Shown here piece after piece: positions 25,641-33,579 of a stretch of DNA of 64,000 bases. Every line of letters begins with the position of its first letter. Positions within the stretch are counted from its first letter, which is position 1. The notes beneath the pieces were generated by a model that was given only the letters and a program-made list of their open reading frames with translations, was not told the DNA's origin and made no database searches. The stretch is from JACVRW01 sp963808545 (GTDB taxonomy: Bacteria; Actinomycetota; Thermoleophilia; Solirubrobacterales; Thermoleophilaceae): positions 1-64,000 of the forward strand of contig CAWEGB010000011.1 of assembly GCA_963808545.1 (NCBI GenBank), given 5' to 3'. The position numbers and the translations under genes are program-made.

Positions 25641-26527
25641 CCGAACCAGACCGACTTGCGCGTGGCCAGCATGTCCCAGAGCCCCTCCTGGATGCGAGCC
25701 CGCACCTCGTGGGCCACCGTCTGCACGAGCGCCTTGTCCTCGTGCACACCCGGCTCGTCGAAGCGAATCGGCTCGAGGAAGCGCAGCTTGAACTTGGCCG
25801 GCAGGTAGCCGAGCATGCCCAGCAGGCCGAAGTGAGGGAACGTCGGGGTGACCGGGAAGTACAGAAGGCCGGTCAGTCGCTTGAGCAGCGTCATCTGCGC
25901 GAACACGGGCGCCGCCTCCTCCGCGCCCACCACGCACACCGGAACGATCGGCGTGCCCGCGCGCATGGCCGCCTCCACGAATCCGCCCCGGCCGAAGCGG
26001 CGCAGCCGGTAGCGGTCCTTGTAGAGCTTCTCGGTGCCCTTGCGCCCCTCGGGGAAGACCAGCACGAGCTGCTCCTCGTCGTGGAGCAGCCGGTGCACGT
26101 TGGCCGGGTGGGCCGCCACGCAGCCAATCTTCGGGAGCAGCATGCTGAACCCGGGGTAGCCCTTGAAGAAGTGCTCGACCGTGATGTTGAGCGGCCGCGG
26201 GTGCGTGTGCTCCTCGCGGATCGCCTTGCCGATCATCACGGCGTCGGGTGGCAGGGCGCCCGAGTGGTTGGACACCAGCAGGGCACCGCCCGAAGCGGGC
26301 ACGTTCTCGATTCCCTCGACCTCGGCCCTGAACCAGTAGCGGTAGAACCATTCGATGAGAGTGGCGTCGAACACCTCCTCGACCCGCTCGGAGCGACCCC
26401 AGTCGGTCAGGCGCCGGTCGGGCTCCATGCCCGGAAGGTGGTCCTTGAGCCCCTCGGGCGCCAGCAGCGCCTCGGCCGGCGGCTCGCGGTCACGCAGGGA
26501 CAGTGTGGTGCGCCTCGACTTCGCCAT
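25637..26527 (-). CDS. lysophospholipid acyltransferase family protein
   Basis: A 296-residue PlsC-fold acyltransferase. The catalytic motif is NHSGALPPDA, where Asp lies seven residues after His. This is the variant seen in a subgroup of actinobacterial and tafazzin-like enzymes rather than the usual HX4D. FPEGRKGTEK is the acceptor motif and VPVCVVGAEE the conserved later strand. No signal peptide or clear membrane helix. ATG start; stop overlaps the SDR start. Likely to act on a membrane lipid in partnership with the SDR protein. Confidence 0.87.
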   Translation of the reverse strand: MAKSRRTTLSLRDREPPAEALLAPEGLKDHLPGMEPDRRLTDWGRSERVEEVFDATLIEWFYRYWFRAEVEGIENVPASGGALLVSNHSGALPPDAVMIGKAIREEHTHPRPLNITVEHFFKGYPGFSMLLPKIGCVAAHPANVHRLLHDEEQLVLVFPEGRKGTEKLYKDRYRLRRFGRGGFVEAAMRAGTPIVPVCVVGAEEAAPVFAQMTLLKRLTGLLYFPVTPTFPHFGLLGMLGYLPAKFKLRFLEPIRFDEPGVHEDKALVQTVAHEVRARIQEGLWDMLATRKSVWFG

Positions 26528-26537
26528 CCGCGCCGAT

Positions 26538-27128
26538 TCAAGCAGGCCGGAGCTCTGCGAGCACCGGATCGAGCTTGCGGCGCAGCTCGTTCCAGTCGCG
26601 GGCGCCGATCACGCCGTCGCGGTCCACCAGGTCCTCGTTCCAGGGGTGGATGATCGTGGCCGCGCCGATACCGGCCGCACGCGCCTTGGCGATGTTGAGC
26701 GGGCTGTCGTCCACCAGCACGTCGATCTCCAGCTCCACGCAGCGGGAGATCTTGTCGAACGAGCAGTGCAGATCGTCGTAGGGCATGCCGATGGCGTCGA
26801 GCCATGCTTCGGTGGCAGCGCGGGTGCTCGCACGCCGGTGGCTCGTCACGTGGACCCAATGCCCCTGGGCGTGCCAGTCGCGTACGGTCTCCACCGCGTC
26901 CGGGTACGGCACCCCGGCAGCGATGTTCTCGTCGGAGTGGGTCTCCTCGACGCAGTGGATGACCGCGTCCCGTTCGAGCACGGTGATGCCCCAGTCGCGC
27001 TGGTCCTCGTAGGGCAGGTCGACGCCGTAGCGCTCCTTTACCACGCGCTGGAGGAGATCCCAGTAGGGATGGAGCGTCGAGTCGATGTCGAGGGCTATCC
27101 GGGCCACGGGCTCGTACAGTAGATGCAT
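26538..27128 (-). CDS. HAD-superfamily phosphatase, 5'-nucleotidase (NT5C)-like
   Basis: A 196-residue HAD hydrolase. Motif I is IALDIDSTLHPYWD (nucleophile Asp and the +2 Asp), motif II VHVTSHRR, and motif IV LVDDSPLNIAKA. The cap insertion after motif I resembles NT5C-type 5'-nucleotidases. ATG at 27128 gives MHLLYEPVARIALDID; longer starts only add Arg-rich residues. This ATG shares the palindrome CATG with the ATG of the divergent hydrolase gene. Confidence 0.85.
   Translation of the reverse strand: MHLLYEPVARIALDIDSTLHPYWDLLQRVVKERYGVDLPYEDQRDWGITVLERDAVIHCVEETHSDENIAAGVPYPDAVETVRDWHAQGHWVHVTSHRRASTRAATEAWLDAIGMPYDDLHCSFDKISRCVELEIDVLVDDSPLNIAKARAAGIGAATIIHPWNEDLVDRDGVIGARDWNELRRKLDPVLAELRPA
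27115..27120 (+). promoter_or_regulatory. candidate -10 element for a leaderless hydrolase transcript
   Basis: TACAGT ends 6 bases before the ATG at 27127. The spacing would place transcription start at or next to the start codon, as in leaderless actinobacterial mRNAs, and no Shine-Dalgarno sequence is present upstream. No good -35 was found. Weak evidence. Confidence 0.25.
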
Positions 27129-28119
27129 GGCACGCCGGTTTCTCGCCCCCGCAGCCGCCCCGGCGGGCCCACGCCGGGACCGCGAGGCGGACACCGACTA
27201 CGGCGCGACGGACTCGCCGAACTGGCGCGACGTGGACTGGCGCAGCGAGCTCAAGACGGTCGAGGTCGACGGCGTTCCGGTCAACCACGTGGACATCGGC
27301 TCTGGCGACCGTGAGCCCGTCGTGCTCGTCCATGGCCTCGGCGGCCAGTGGCAGAACTGGCTGGAGAACCTGCCGCGCATCGCACAGGAGCGGCGCGTGA
27401 TCGCCCTCGACCTGCCGGGCTTCGGCCTCACGCCGATGCCGCGCGACCGCGTCACGATCTCCGGCTACGGTCGCTTCGTGGACTCCTTCTGCCGGACGCT
27501 CGGTCTGACCGAGGTTGCGCTCGTCGGCAATTCCATGGGCGGATACATCACGGCCGAGATCGCCATCCAGTTTCCCTCGCGGGTCTCGCGCCTGGTGCTG
27601 GTCTCGGCCGCCGGGGTCTCGAGCGCCGACGTGGCGCACGCGCCGATCCTCACCGCCGGACGGGCCGCCACTGCCCTCACCGCCTACGGCGCGGCGCGCC
27701 AGCGCGAGTTCGCGGCCCGGCCGCTCGCGCGTCACATGACCCTCGCGCTGGTGGCGCGCCACCCCCGGCTGCTCAAGGCCGACTTCACCTACGAAGGCTT
27801 CTACAAGGGGGCCGGCAAGCCCGGCTTCAACGACGCGCTACGGGCCTGCCTCGACTACGACTTCCGCGACCGGCTTCCAGACGTGCGCGTGCCCACGCTG
27901 ATCGTCTGGGGTGAGAAGGACGCGATCATCCCCGCGCGCGACGCGAACGAGTTCGAGCGACTCATCCGCGACAGCCGCAAGGTCGTGATGCGCGACACCG
28001 GGCACGTTCCGATGGCCGAGCGCCCCAAGGCCTTCGACGACGTGCTGCTCGGCTTCCTGGACGAGACGGGGCCCGCCGAGGAGCAGGAGGAAGTGCCGGG
28101 CGAGTCGCAGGTGGCCTGA
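27127..28119 (+). CDS. alpha/beta-hydrolase fold protein
   Basis: A 330-residue hydrolase. The oxyanion-region PVVLVHGLGGQWQNW, the nucleophile elbow GNSMGGYI (Ser), the acid in PTLIVWGEKDAIIP and the His in DTGHVPMAERP form a complete catalytic triad set. The N-terminal 35 residues are Pro/Ala/Arg-rich. Substrate unknown; the family includes esterases, C-C hydrolases and epoxide hydrolases. The ATG was chosen at MARRFLAPAAAP. The 3' end overlaps the next gene's presumed CTG start. Confidence 0.87.
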   Translation: MARRFLAPAAAPAGPRRDREADTDYGATDSPNWRDVDWRSELKTVEVDGVPVNHVDIGSGDREPVVLVHGLGGQWQNWLENLPRIAQERRVIALDLPGFGLTPMPRDRVTISGYGRFVDSFCRTLGLTEVALVGNSMGGYITAEIAIQFPSRVSRLVLVSAAGVSSADVAHAPILTAGRAATALTAYGAARQREFAARPLARHMTLALVARHPRLLKADFTYEGFYKGAGKPGFNDALRACLDYDFRDRLPDVRVPTLIVWGEKDAIIPARDANEFERLIRDSRKVVMRDTGHVPMAERPKAFDDVLLGFLDETGPAEEQEEVPGESQVA

Positions 28120-28604
28120 CGGAGGCGGCGACCCCCGAGCCCACGCAGCGTCTCCCTTCCGCGGCGCGCGGGTACTTCGTCGTCGGCAACCTGCTCTGGG
28201 CGGTGCCGGTGCTGATCGGAGGGTTGATCGCGGCGGGCGGTCTCGCCGAGAGCGATGCGCCGGGCTGGACGGCATGGGTGGCGGGCGTCGCGGCGGTCAC
28301 GATCTTCCTCGGTGGAGGCTTCGTCTGGCCGCTGCTTCGCTGGCGCACGTGGCGATACGAGGTCCGTGACGAGGAGATCGACCTGTTGCGCGGCGCGCTG
28401 GTGGTCACGCGCACGCTCGTGCCCATGACTCGCGTGCAGCACGTGGACACCCAGCGCAACCCGGTGGCCGACCTGTTCGACCTGCGCTCGGTCAACGTCC
28501 ACACGGCCGCCGGCTCGCACGACATCCCGGCCCTCCGGCCGGCGGAGGCCACGGCCATCCGCGACCGCATCGCGCAGCTGGCGCGCACCCCCGATGACCT
28601 CTGA
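28116..28604 (+). CDS. bPH2 (YdbS-like) membrane protein, probable CTG start
   Basis: A 162-residue membrane protein if read from CTG at 28116. Two hydrophobic helices (GNLLWAVPVLIGGLIAAGG and AWVAGVAAVTIFLGGGFVW) precede a bacterial PH-like domain (RYEVRDEEIDLLRGALVVTR, RVQHVDTQRNPVADLFDLRS). No ATG, GTG or TTG lies in this frame upstream of GTG 28203, which would cut into the first helix. CTG 28116 overlaps the hydrolase TGA as CTGA. The product probably works with the larger bPH2 protein encoded next, as YdbS and YdbT do. Confidence 0.75.
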   Translation: MTEAATPEPTQRLPSAARGYFVVGNLLWAVPVLIGGLIAAGGLAESDAPGWTAWVAGVAAVTIFLGGGFVWPLLRWRTWRYEVRDEEIDLLRGALVVTRTLVPMTRVQHVDTQRNPVADLFDLRSVNVHTAAGSHDIPALRPAEATAIRDRIAQLARTPDDL

Positions 28605-30036
28605 GCTCCCGGCCGCGCCGCCGCCGCCCCGGGAGCGCCGCCTGCACCCCGCGGAGATCGTGCTCGCGGCGCTCGACAACGTCCGCGAGCTGCTGATCGC
28701 CGTCGTGGCCGGCCTCGTGCTCGGCGGGGGCGCCAGCGCCCTCTCGCCGGTGCTCGCCGTGCTGCTGGGCCTGGCGGGCGTGGTGTTCGTGCTGTTCGTC
28801 GGCTGGCTGCGCTGGAGCACGACGTCCTACTGGGTCGCCAACGATGCGGTGCACCTGCGCACCGGGATCGTGTCGCCGGACGAGACCAGCGTGCCGCTGG
28901 CCCGCATCCAGGCGATCGACACCACCCAGGGCCCGGTCCAGCGCCTGTTCGGCGTTCACGAGCTGCACGTGCAGACCGCGGGAGGCGGCGCGAAGGGCGA
29001 GATCGTGCTGCGGGCGGTGTCGGCGGAGGCCACCCGTGCGCTGCGCGCGGAGGCGGGCCTGGCCGAGCCCGAGGCCCGCGACCTGCCCGAGTGGCGCCTG
29101 TCGCCCCGTGGCCTCGTCGCCGCGGCGCTGACCACCCCCCAGATCGGCGTGCTGCTGCCGCTGGTGGGCGGCCTGGCCGCGCTGTTCGACGACCTGCTGC
29201 TCACCGAGCGCGGCAACTCACGCCTGATCGACCGGCTTCCGGACGATCCGGTCGGGATCGCCCTGGTGGCCGCCGCGGTTGCGGGGGCCACGCTGATCGT
29301 GTCCTTCCTCGGGGCGGTCGTGGCCTTCTCGGGCTTCACGCTCGTCCGCGACGGCGAGCGCCTTCAGATCCGCCGCGGCTTCCTCCAGCGCCGCGCGGCC
29401 AGCATTCCGCTGGCCAGGGTCCACGCGGTGGACGTGATCGAGAGCCTCGCCCGGCGGCCGTTCGGCCTCGCGGCCGTACGCGTGGAGACCGCCGGCTACC
29501 GCTCCGAGGCGGCCGCCGCCCAGACGCTCTTACCGCTGGTCCGGCTCGCCGACGTGCCGGCTCTGCTCGGCGAGTTCGTCCCCGCCCTGGCCGGCACGTC
29601 CGGGCCGCTCGAGGGCCCGCTCGAGGGCCCGCCCACCCGGGCCCGGCGCCGGTACGCGCTCCCGCCCATGCTCGTGGGCGCCGCGCTGGGCGCCGCCGCC
29701 ACGCTCGTGCTCAACGACTTCTGGCCGGCCGTCCCCGTGCTCGCGGCGCTGGGACTCGGGTGGGGCCTGCTGCGCCACCGCGCCGCCGGCTGGCGCCTGG
29801 ACGACGGTCGCGTGGTGGTCCGTCACGGCGCGCTCGCCCGGCGGACGCTGATCGCCCGTTCCGACCGCCTCCAGGAGCACGACCTCAGCGCCTCGGTGCT
29901 CCAGCGCCGCGCCGAGTTGGCCGACATAGCGGTGGCGGTGGGGTCGGGCCGCACCGGATCGGTGCGCCACCTGGAGCGCCGTGTGGCCGGTGCCCTGTTC
30001 GAGCGGCTCAGGCGACCGGGGCCGGCTAGCTCGTAA
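28594..30036 (+). CDS. multi-domain bPH2 membrane protein (YdbT-like)
   Basis: A 480-residue integral membrane protein with three PH-like cytoplasmic domains (VHLRTGIVSPDETSVPLARI, LQIRRGFLQRRAASIPLARV, VVVRHGALARRTLIARSDRL), each preceded by hydrophobic helices. This architecture matches YdbT-type proteins, which are encoded with YdbS-like partners, overlapping here by 11 bases. A GPLEGPLEGPP linker separates domains two and three. Role in Bacillus relatives: protection from cell-surface antimicrobial products has been reported, but here it is unknown. Its 3' end overlaps the convergent ilvD stop by 11 bases. Confidence 0.85.
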   Translation: MTSELPAAPPPPRERRLHPAEIVLAALDNVRELLIAVVAGLVLGGGASALSPVLAVLLGLAGVVFVLFVGWLRWSTTSYWVANDAVHLRTGIVSPDETSVPLARIQAIDTTQGPVQRLFGVHELHVQTAGGGAKGEIVLRAVSAEATRALRAEAGLAEPEARDLPEWRLSPRGLVAAALTTPQIGVLLPLVGGLAALFDDLLLTERGNSRLIDRLPDDPVGIALVAAAVAGATLIVSFLGAVVAFSGFTLVRDGERLQIRRGFLQRRAASIPLARVHAVDVIESLARRPFGLAAVRVETAGYRSEAAAAQTLLPLVRLADVPALLGEFVPALAGTSGPLEGPLEGPPTRARRRYALPPMLVGAALGAAATLVLNDFWPAVPVLAALGLGWGLLRHRAAGWRLDDGRVVVRHGALARRTLIARSDRLQEHDLSASVLQRRAELADIAVAVGSGRTGSVRHLERRVAGALFERLRRPGPASS

Positions 30037-31699
30037 CGGCGCCCTCGGCCGCCGAGCCCACGTGCTTGGCGTACTTGCCGAGCACGCCGTTGCGGTATCT
30101 CGCGGGCGGGTCGCGCCAGGCCTCCAGGCGCTCGGCCATCTCCTCGTCGGAGATCTCCAGGTTCAGCTCACGAGCGGCCACGTCGAAGACGATGGTGTCG
30201 CCGTCGCGTACGGCGGCGATCGGGCCGCCGCGGCGAGCCTCGGGGGCCACGTGACCGGCCATGAATCCGTGGGTGGCGCCCGAGAAGCGGCCGTCGGTGA
30301 GCAGGGCCACGGAATCCCCGAGCCCCTCGCCCACGATCGCGGCGGTCACCTGCAGCATCTCGCGCATCCCCGGTCCCCCGCTCGGGCCCTCGTTGCGGAT
30401 GACCACGACCTCGCCGGGCTGAATCGACTTGTCCTTCGCGGCCCTGAACGCGTCCTCCTCGCTCTCGAACACCCGGGCGGGGCCGCGGTGCTCGGTGCGA
30501 TCGTGGCCGGAGAGCTTGACCACGCAGCCGTCCGGCGACAGGTTTCCGCGCAGGATGGCGAAGCCGCCGTTGGGCTTGAGCGGCTCGGACAGCGGGCGGA
30601 CCACGTCCTGGCCCTCGGTCTCCTCCGCGGTGTCGGCCACCTCGCCGATCGTCTGGCCCGTGACCGTGAGCTGGCCCTCGTGGAGCAGCCCGGCCTCGCG
30701 CAGCCGGCTGACCACCACCGGTATGCCCCCCGCGCGGTACAGGTCCGTGGCCACGTAGCGGCCGCCGGGCTTGAGGTCACACAGCAGCGGCGTGTTCCAG
30801 GCGATCCGGTCGAAGTCCTCGATCTCGAGCTCGACCCCGGCCTCGTGAGCCACGGCCAGCAGGTGCAGCACCAGGTTGGTGGACCCGCCCGACATCGCTC
30901 CGGCCGCGATGGCGTTCTCGAGTCCCTCGCGGGTGATCACCTGAGCGGGGGTGAGCCCGCGTTCGAGCAACTCCAGCACCAGCCGCCCACAGTCCTCGGC
31001 CACCTGGCCCTTCTTGCCGTCCTCGGCCGGCACCATCGAGCTGCCGGTGGGCGAGATCCCGAGCACCTCGAAGGCCATGGCCATCGTGTTGGCCGTGAAC
31101 TGGCCTCCGCACGCGCCGGCGCCGGGGCTGGCGTGATTCTCGAGATCGGTGAGCTCCTCGTCCGACATGTCGCCGGCGGCGTGCGCGCCGATGCCCTCGA
31201 ACACCTCCTGGATCGTCACGTCCTTGCCCCGCCAGCGTCCCGGCGCGATCGAGCCGCCGTAGAGGAGCAGCCCGGGAACGTCTGACATGCGGGCCAGGGC
31301 CATCACGCAGCCGGGGATGGTCTTGTCGCAGGCGCACATGACGACCAGCGCGTCGAACATGTGCCCGCGCGCCACCAGCTCGATCGAGTCGGCGATCACC
31401 TCGCGACTCACCAGCGACGCGCGCATGCCCTCGGTGCCCATGGTGATGCCGTCGGAGATGGCCACGGTGTTGAACTCCATCGGCGTTCCACCCGCGGCGC
31501 GCACACCGTCCTTGACCCGCTCCGCGAGGCGGCGCAGGTGGAAGTTGCACGGCATCGTCTCGGTCCAGGTGTTGGCGATGCCGACGATCGGGCGCTGCAG
31601 CGCCTCGTCGTCGTAGCCCACACCCTTCAGCTGCGCGCGGGCTGCGGCCCGGTCCGGGCCGTCGAGCAGGACCCGGCTGCGGGGGCGGGAATCGGTCAT
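30026..31699 (-). CDS. ilvD: dihydroxy-acid dehydratase
   Basis: Branched-chain amino acid synthesis: dehydrates 2,3-dihydroxy-isovalerate and -methylvalerate. Length 557 is normal. Cluster-binding cysteines appear in NTWTETMPCNFH, CACDKTIPGC and GAGACGGQFTANTMA, three positions typical of the family. The C-terminal TDGRFSGATHGF is also conserved. ATG at 31699 overlaps the TGA of the upstream gene as ATGA. No other ilv genes are in the window. Confidence 0.95.
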   Translation of the reverse strand: MTDSRPRSRVLLDGPDRAAARAQLKGVGYDDEALQRPIVGIANTWTETMPCNFHLRRLAERVKDGVRAAGGTPMEFNTVAISDGITMGTEGMRASLVSREVIADSIELVARGHMFDALVVMCACDKTIPGCVMALARMSDVPGLLLYGGSIAPGRWRGKDVTIQEVFEGIGAHAAGDMSDEELTDLENHASPGAGACGGQFTANTMAMAFEVLGISPTGSSMVPAEDGKKGQVAEDCGRLVLELLERGLTPAQVITREGLENAIAAGAMSGGSTNLVLHLLAVAHEAGVELEIEDFDRIAWNTPLLCDLKPGGRYVATDLYRAGGIPVVVSRLREAGLLHEGQLTVTGQTIGEVADTAEETEGQDVVRPLSEPLKPNGGFAILRGNLSPDGCVVKLSGHDRTEHRGPARVFESEEDAFRAAKDKSIQPGEVVVIRNEGPSGGPGMREMLQVTAAIVGEGLGDSVALLTDGRFSGATHGFMAGHVAPEARRGGPIAAVRDGDTIVFDVAARELNLEISDEEMAERLEAWRDPPARYRNGVLGKYAKHVGSAAEGAVTS

Positions 31700-32310
31700 C
31701 CCTGTTTTTGCTCGAGCTCGGAGCGCGGGCCGCGCCGGCGCTCCCATTCACCCAGGCGCCAGAGATCGCGACGGATCCGCGCTGGATCGTGCTGGCGTCC
31801 GATCAGGTGCATGTTGGCTCGCCGGATGACCCGGTCCTCGTCGGAGGTCAGCGCCATCCACTTGGCGAGCACGTCGTCGGAGGCGGGCAGGCGATGGCGC
31901 CCGCCGGCGCCGCCGAAGTCGGGGAACTCGACGCAGTACTCGCTGAGCAGCTGTCCCGTGTCCGGCACGAAGGCCACGATCGGCTTGTGCGGGTAGACGA
32001 GGTAGGCGTAGGCCGCCCGCTCACGCGCCTTATCGGCGTCCCGGCGGGTGTGCTTGCCGCCGACCCGGATGAAGCCCAGGTCGCGGTACATGGACCACTC
32101 CTCGCCGTTGACGCAGGAGCGCAACAGCTCGCGGGCGCGCTGCTCGGCCCGGCGCTCGCGGCCCGGATCGTAGAGACCGAGCTCGAGCGGTCCACGACCG
32201 TCCGGGCGATCGGCCGCACGCCGTCCGCGCCAGTCCTTGACCGCACTAGAGATCAACGGCGCGGCCAGCGCCAGGGCGATCAGCGCCAGGGCGAGGAGGG
32301 CGAACAGCAA
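31696..32310 (-). CDS. hypothetical membrane-anchored protein
   Basis: A 204-residue protein with an N-terminal hydrophobic helix (MLFALLALALIALALAAPLI) and a soluble domain. It includes GLYDPGRERRAEQRARELLRS, an Arg-rich helix, DLGFIRVGG and a conserved-looking YAYLVYPHKPIVAFVPDTGQ stretch. No enzymatic motif recognised. TTG start inferred. Translationally coupled to ilvD. Confidence 0.7.
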   Translation of the reverse strand: MLFALLALALIALALAAPLISSAVKDWRGRRAADRPDGRGPLELGLYDPGRERRAEQRARELLRSCVNGEEWSMYRDLGFIRVGGKHTRRDADKARERAAYAYLVYPHKPIVAFVPDTGQLLSEYCVEFPDFGGAGGRHRLPASDDVLAKWMALTSDEDRVIRRANMHLIGRQHDPARIRRDLWRLGEWERRRGPRSELEQKQG

Positions 32311-32323
32311 GGCCGGTGGCCCC

Positions 32324-32557
32324 TCAGCCGCCGGAGGCGCGTGGGAAGAAGATCACGCGCTCGGCCTCGGGCGGGATGTCGGCGTAGTCCCTGACCATCC
32401 TGGCCTCGCGACGGCCGCTGCCCGAGTGGGTGGTGGGCACGGCGGCCCACATGCCCTCGTCGAGCTGGCGGCGAAACTCTTCGACCAGCCGCTCCTCGTC
32501 CTCGTCCACGCCCGGATCGCCCTCGGCGAGGAGAACCTCTCCGTGACCGGGCTTCAT
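32324..32557 (-). CDS. small conserved hypothetical protein (MWAAVPTT...IPPEAERVIFFPR family)
   Basis: A 77-residue acidic protein: ERLVEEFRRQLDEGMWAAV and VRDYADIPPEAERVIFFPR match, from memory, a short protein family common in actinobacteria, function unknown. The annotated ATG may be internal. In-frame codons upstream read ERSIKFLRMKPGHGEVL, and the first possible initiator before them is CTG at 32584. A longer N terminus is therefore plausible. It precedes the membrane-anchored hypothetical gene by 13 bases. Confidence 0.7.
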   Translation of the reverse strand: MKPGHGEVLLAEGDPGVDEDEERLVEEFRRQLDEGMWAAVPTTHSGSGRREARMVRDYADIPPEAERVIFFPRASGG

Positions 32558-32680
32558 GCGCAGGAACTTGATCGATCTCTCCAGTGGTAGATGAAGCGGC
32601 TGCGGCGGCGACCACCGCCATGATCGATTATGGCACGGCCCCGGGCCTCGTCTCGCGGTTGGCGCGAGCGCTCGTGGCCG

Positions 32681-33478
32681 TCATCCGCGCGCGAGACCGA
32701 ACACGTCCACCGGTCCAGCGCCGGCGCCGATGTCGCGCAGGCCGTCACGGACCGCGTCGCCCGCCACCTGCTTCGCCCGCCGGGCGGCCTCGAGCGGGTC
32801 GGCTCCGAGAGCGAGCTGCGCGGCGATGGTCGACGAGTGGGTGCAGCCCGAGCCGTGGGCGGCGCCCCCGGGATGGCGCGGGCCCGGGATCTCGACCATC
32901 CGGCTGCCGTCGAAGAACAGGTCCGTGGCGGCGTCGCGGTGTCCGCCGGTGACGACCACCGCCGCGGGGCCGAGCGCGTGGATCGCGCGCGCCAAGTCCT
33001 CCACCTCCACTCCCCCTCCGGTCTCCCGCGCGAGGACCCTCGCCTCCGGGAGATTGGGAGTGGTCACCGCCGTGCGCGGGAGCAGGAGCGTGCGCAACGC
33101 GTCCAGGGCCGTTTCGTCGAGCAGCCGCGCGCCGCTCTCGGCGATCATCACCGGGTCCAGCACGACCGGGACGCCGGGCAGCAGATCGAGGGCCGCGCCC
33201 ACGGCCTCGATCGTCTCGGCGGTGCCCAGCATCCCGATCTTCACGGCGTCGACGCCGATGTCCTGTTGAACCGCCCTGACCTGCTCCACGATCGCCTCGG
33301 GCGGAAGCGGGTAGACGTGGGTCACGGCCACCGTGTTCTGTGCCGTGATCGCGGTCACGGCGGTGGCACCGTGAACCCCGTTGCGGGCGAACGCCTTCAG
33401 GTCGGCCTGGATCCCGGCACCGCCGCCGGAGTCCGAGCCGGCGATGGAGAGGACGGTGGGCACGCGGCGGGCAGCCAT
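32681..33478 (-). CDS. thiD: hydroxymethylpyrimidine/phosphomethylpyrimidine kinase
   Basis: Thiamine biosynthesis: phosphorylates HMP and HMP-P. PfkB-like fold of 265 residues with SIAGSDSGGGAGIQADLKAF at the start (substrate and phosphate binding), KIGMLGTAETI, LDPVMIAESG and the C-terminal catalytic GGAAHGSGCTHSSTIAAQLA. ATG at 33478 gives MAARRVPTVLSIAGSD. Divergent from comM. Confidence 0.95.
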   Translation of the reverse strand: MAARRVPTVLSIAGSDSGGGAGIQADLKAFARNGVHGATAVTAITAQNTVAVTHVYPLPPEAIVEQVRAVQQDIGVDAVKIGMLGTAETIEAVGAALDLLPGVPVVLDPVMIAESGARLLDETALDALRTLLLPRTAVTTPNLPEARVLARETGGGVEVEDLARAIHALGPAAVVVTGGHRDAATDLFFDGSRMVEIPGPRHPGGAAHGSGCTHSSTIAAQLALGADPLEAARRAKQVAGDAVRDGLRDIGAGAGPVDVFGLARG

Positions 33479-33579
33479 GGCTCGCCGGAGGATAGGCACG
33501 CCGAATTGTCGCTCGGCGGTGGCCGAATCGTCACTCCGGCGTGCCCACCGGTGCGTCGCTCGCCCGTAGCTTGGCCGTC

